Shown here: piece after piece, positions 61,824-64,000 of the stretch
How positions within the stretch are numbered: position 1 is the first letter of the stretch
Layout: each line of letters starts with the position of its first letter
Assembly: GCF_041428715.1 (NCBI RefSeq)
Contig: NZ_CP155572.1
Length of the DNA: 64,000 nucleotides
Source: Sporomusa malonica
GTDB lineage: Bacteria; Bacillota; Negativicutes; Sporomusales; Sporomusaceae
Reading direction: 5' to 3' (one strand)
Translations under genes and position numbers: made by a program
Notes under the pieces: model-generated
The model's database searches: none
Told to the model about the DNA's origin: nothing
The model's input: only the letters and a program-made list of their open reading frames with translations

Positions 61824-62738
61824 TTATTCCTCAACTTGCGTTGCTGCGTATTCCTTCCCTAACGGCCCGACAGTCCTCAGCAGATAACGCAAAAATTTAT
61901 CCCTAAGTTCAGGGCGCTTCAATGCAAATTCAACCGTCGCTTCAAGATACCCTTGCTTATCACCAACATCATAGCGGCGGCCTTCAAAATTGTAGGCATA
62001 CACCGGTTTAAATGCAGCCAGCCGACGCAAAGCGTCTGTTAGTTGGATTTCCCCACCGCGTCCGGGCGGCGTATCTTCAAGCAGATAGAAAATTTCCGGT
62101 TCTATGATATACCGGCCCAAGACAGCAAGTTGGGATGGCGATTCTTCAATCGATGGCTTCTCTACCAGATCAATGGCACGCCATATATTGTCCTTGACCA
62201 GTTCAGGCTTAACAATTCCATAGCTTGATACCTTTTCTTTAGGTACTTCCTGTACACCAAGGATGGTACCCTGATAGTCATCATAGGCATCCATGAGTTG
62301 CTTGAGACAAGGTACATTGGCATCAATAATGTCGTCACCCAAGAGGACCGCAAACGGCTCGTTGCCAACAAACTGTTTAGCACATAAGACGGCGTGTCCT
62401 AGCCCCTTGGCTTCCTTTTGACGTACATAGTGGATAGTTACTTCAGACAGTTCTTCTACAAGCCCCAGCAAGTCATACTTGCCCTGGGCCTTCAACGTCA
62501 TTTCAAGCTCGAACGCCCGGTCAAAATGATCTTCAATGGCCCGTTTGTTACGACCGGTGATAATAAGGATCTCTTCAATCCCTGACTGAATGGCCTCCTC
62601 GATAATAAACTGAATTGCAGGTTTATCCACAATCGGTAGCATTTCCTTAGGTTGAGCCTTGGTAGCCGGTAAAAACCGGGTACCAAGACCTGCAGCAGGA
62701 ATGACTGCCTTTCTTATTTTTTGTTGAGATTTAGGCAT
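61824..62738 (-). CDS. galU: UTP-glucose-1-phosphate uridylyltransferase
   Basis: Makes UDP-glucose from UTP and glucose-1-phosphate; 304 residues. It shows KAVIPAAGLGTRFLPATKAQ, PKEMLPIVDKPAIQFIIEEA, VLLGDDIIDANVPCLKQLM, VEKPSIEESPSQLAVLGRYI and GGEIQLTDALRRLA. The start at 62738 has AAAGGA eight bases upstream; 31 earlier in-frame codons lie in the interspersed repeat and are not coding. UDP-glucose feeds the ugd and epimerase step at 26-28 kb. Confidence 0.96.
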   Translation of the reverse strand: MPKSQQKIRKAVIPAAGLGTRFLPATKAQPKEMLPIVDKPAIQFIIEEAIQSGIEEILIITGRNKRAIEDHFDRAFELEMTLKAQGKYDLLGLVEELSEVTIHYVRQKEAKGLGHAVLCAKQFVGNEPFAVLLGDDIIDANVPCLKQLMDAYDDYQGTILGVQEVPKEKVSSYGIVKPELVKDNIWRAIDLVEKPSIEESPSQLAVLGRYIIEPEIFYLLEDTPPGRGGEIQLTDALRRLAAFKPVYAYNFEGRRYDVGDKQGYLEATVEFALKRPELRDKFLRYLLRTVGPLGKEYAATQVEE

Positions 62739-62787
62739 ATTCTCAGTCCTTTCTATCTTCCGCACTAGTAGAAGGGCTACGAAAAGT

Positions 62788-62852
62788 GCGATTGCTTCGT
62801 CATGCTTCCTCGCAATGACCAGATTTGTCATTGCGAGCGCAGCGTGGCAACC
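62788..62852. repeat. Interspersed palindromic repeat, copy 2
   Basis: Shorter form of the element at 61722: gcgattgcttcgtcatgc ..cctcgcaatgac, 7-bp centre, gtcattgcgagcgcagcgtggcaacc. It lies between the mutase and galU genes. Confidence 0.8.
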
Positions 62853-62853
62853 C

Positions 62854-64000
62854 CTACCCCTGTATCAGTGTCAGCAATTCCTCTGTCTTTTCTTCCATGA
62901 GTTTAGCATCACACCTGGATTCAACATTAAGCCTCAGCACCGGTTCTGTATTGGACATCCTGACATTAAATCGCCACTGTTCATACTCAACACTTAGCCC
63001 ATCAACTCTATCTATCTTTAGAGCCCCTGGCGTATACTTTTCCTCAATCTTTTTGATCACTGTCTTGGCATCCGCGACAGTGTTATTGATCTCACCACTG
63101 ACCGGATAACATGCTGTTCTTTCGCGCATCAGTTCAGACAGAGGCTTACCCTCACGGCACATAATCTCAAGTACCAAGAGCCACGGAATCATGCCGCTGT
63201 CGCAGTAGGAAAACTCTTTGAAATAGTGATGGGCTGACATTTCGCCGCCATAGACGGCGTCTTCTTTGCGCATCCGCTCCTTGATAAAAGCATGACCGCT
63301 TTTCGATAAAACAGGTATCCCGCCAGCGTTCTCGACCAATTCAATAGTATTCCAGGTCAGGCGTGGATCATAAATGATCTTGGCCCCAGGATAACGTCTG
63401 AGGAAAGCCTGAGCCAAAAAACCGACAAGGTAATACCCTTCAATAAAACCGCCTTGTTCATCAAACAGGAAGCAGCGGTCAAAATCACCGTCCCATGCAA
63501 TACCAATCGCAGCGCCATGATCACGGACAATCTTTGCAGTAGCCTCACGGTTTTCAACCAACAGCGGATTGGGGACACCGTTCGGGAAACCGCCGTCAGG
63601 GTTGTGATGGACTTTGATAAATTCAAACGGCAAATGGGGCTCCAGGGCGTCAATGACTGCACCGGCGCCGCCGTTGCCGGCATTAACAACAACCTTCAGG
63701 GGTTTTAGGAGTGTCTTATCGACATATGTCAGCAGATGGGCCACATACTCCTGCGTAATATTGACATAACTGACCTGACCTGGTGTAACCTCCGGGCTTA
63801 CAGGCAAGAACTCACCTGTCACCACCTGTTCTTCAATCTCTTTCAGACCGCTGTCACCACTGATTGGCCGCGCGTCCTGACGAACCAGCTTCATCCCGTT
63901 ATAGTCCTGCGGGTTATGGCTGGCCGTAATCATAATGCCGCCATCCAGCTTCAGATGTGCGGTGGCAAAGTAGATCTGCTCAGTGCCGCACACACCAATA
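62854..64000 (-). CDS. Phosphomannomutase/phosphoglucomutase (5' end outside window)
   Basis: Alpha-D-phosphohexomutase lacking its N-terminal part at the window edge; about 382 codons are visible. It has the phosphoserine loop GGIMITASHNPQDYNGMKL, the metal loop GIAWDGDFDRCFLFDEQGG, a sugar-binding GGEMSAHHYFKEF and the C-terminal FNVRMSNTEPVLRLNVESR. The DGDFDR and GEMSAHHYF forms are those of CpsG/ManB-type mutases. It probably makes glucose-1-phosphate or mannose-1-phosphate; with galU beside it, glucose-1-phosphate is plausible. Confidence 0.92.
   Translation of the reverse strand, partial: IGVCGTEQIYFATAHLKLDGGIMITASHNPQDYNGMKLVRQDARPISGDSGLKEIEEQVVTGEFLPVSPEVTPGQVSYVNITQEYVAHLLTYVDKTLLKPLKVVVNAGNGGAGAVIDALEPHLPFEFIKVHHNPDGGFPNGVPNPLLVENREATAKIVRDHGAAIGIAWDGDFDRCFLFDEQGGFIEGYYLVGFLAQAFLRRYPGAKIIYDPRLTWNTIELVENAGGIPVLSKSGHAFIKERMRKEDAVYGGEMSAHHYFKEFSYCDSGMIPWLLVLEIMCREGKPLSELMRERTACYPVSGEINNTVADAKTVIKKIEEKYTPGALKIDRVDGLSVEYEQWRFNVRMSNTEPVLRLNVESRCDAKLMEEKTEELLTLIQG

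Noticed and set aside
1..64000. CRISPR array, tRNA, rRNA or complete insertion sequence
   Set aside because: No regular spaced direct repeats, no tRNA-like cloverleaf, no rRNA sequence and no transposase were found.

Overview
The window looks like chromosome of a motile diderm Firmicute, most likely a member of the Negativicutes of the Sporomusaceae type. It combines Firmicutes-style genes (FliW-CsrA switch, YvyF, RecD2, ComF, a YvrJ/DUF1659/DUF2922 operon with its own sigma factor, a DegU-like regulator, a Bacillus-type LexA box) with outer-membrane polysaccharide export proteins (a Wzi-type barrel and a Wza-type SLBB protein). The placement is inference from gene content; there is no rRNA or tRNA here. 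Almost all genes lie on the minus strand. The exceptions are the HD-GYP gene, a 47-residue membrane protein, a ComK-like gene and wzi.

Region 1 (1-10.9 kb) is the late flagellar cluster, read right to left: yvyF, flgM, flgN, flgK, flgL, a DUF6470 gene, fliW, csrA, then flaG, fliD, fliS, a fliT-like gene and two tandem, almost identical flagellin genes (one cut by the window edge). Sigma-28 promoters are visible before each flagellin and before flaG. A hairpin with GGA in its loop, a likely CsrA site, lies in both flagellin leaders.

Region 2 (10.9-20.4 kb) holds an HD-GYP phosphodiesterase, comF, recD2, a small sigma-factor operon ending in yvrJ, an ABC-F ATPase, a ComK-like gene behind a candidate LexA box, an unknown membrane-anchored protein and a DegU-like response regulator.

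Region 3 (20.4-26.2 kb) has a CpsB-type phosphatase, Wzi, a VanZ-like protein and three consecutive nucleotidyltransferase/HI0074 (MNT/HEPN-like) gene pairs.

Region 4 (26.2-58 kb) is a large surface-polysaccharide locus. It encodes UDP-glucuronate and UDP-galacturonate synthesis, UDP-HexNAc-uronate synthesis, a complete-looking CMP-legionaminic acid set of the GDP-linked type (LegB, LegC, PtmE, LegH, LegI, LegG, LegF) with four Gfo/Idh/MocA oxidoreductases, a Wzy polymerase, a Wzx flippase, glycosyltransferases, an initiating sugar transferase, a membrane NDP-sugar dehydratase, and the BY-kinase, Wzz and Wza export machinery. The 44-51 kb part is strikingly AT-rich. A decayed second copy of the dehydratase gene lies at 52.7-53.1 kb.

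Region 5 (58-64 kb) has two paralogous small proteins around a GAF-LuxR regulator, with a fossil of the regulator's 5' end, followed by pgi, galU and a cpsG/manB-type gene that supply sugar nucleotides. Two palindromic interspersed repeats flank galU. The flagellar and polysaccharide parts may be linked in function, because legionaminic acid modifies flagellin in Campylobacter, but nothing here proves which acceptor is used.
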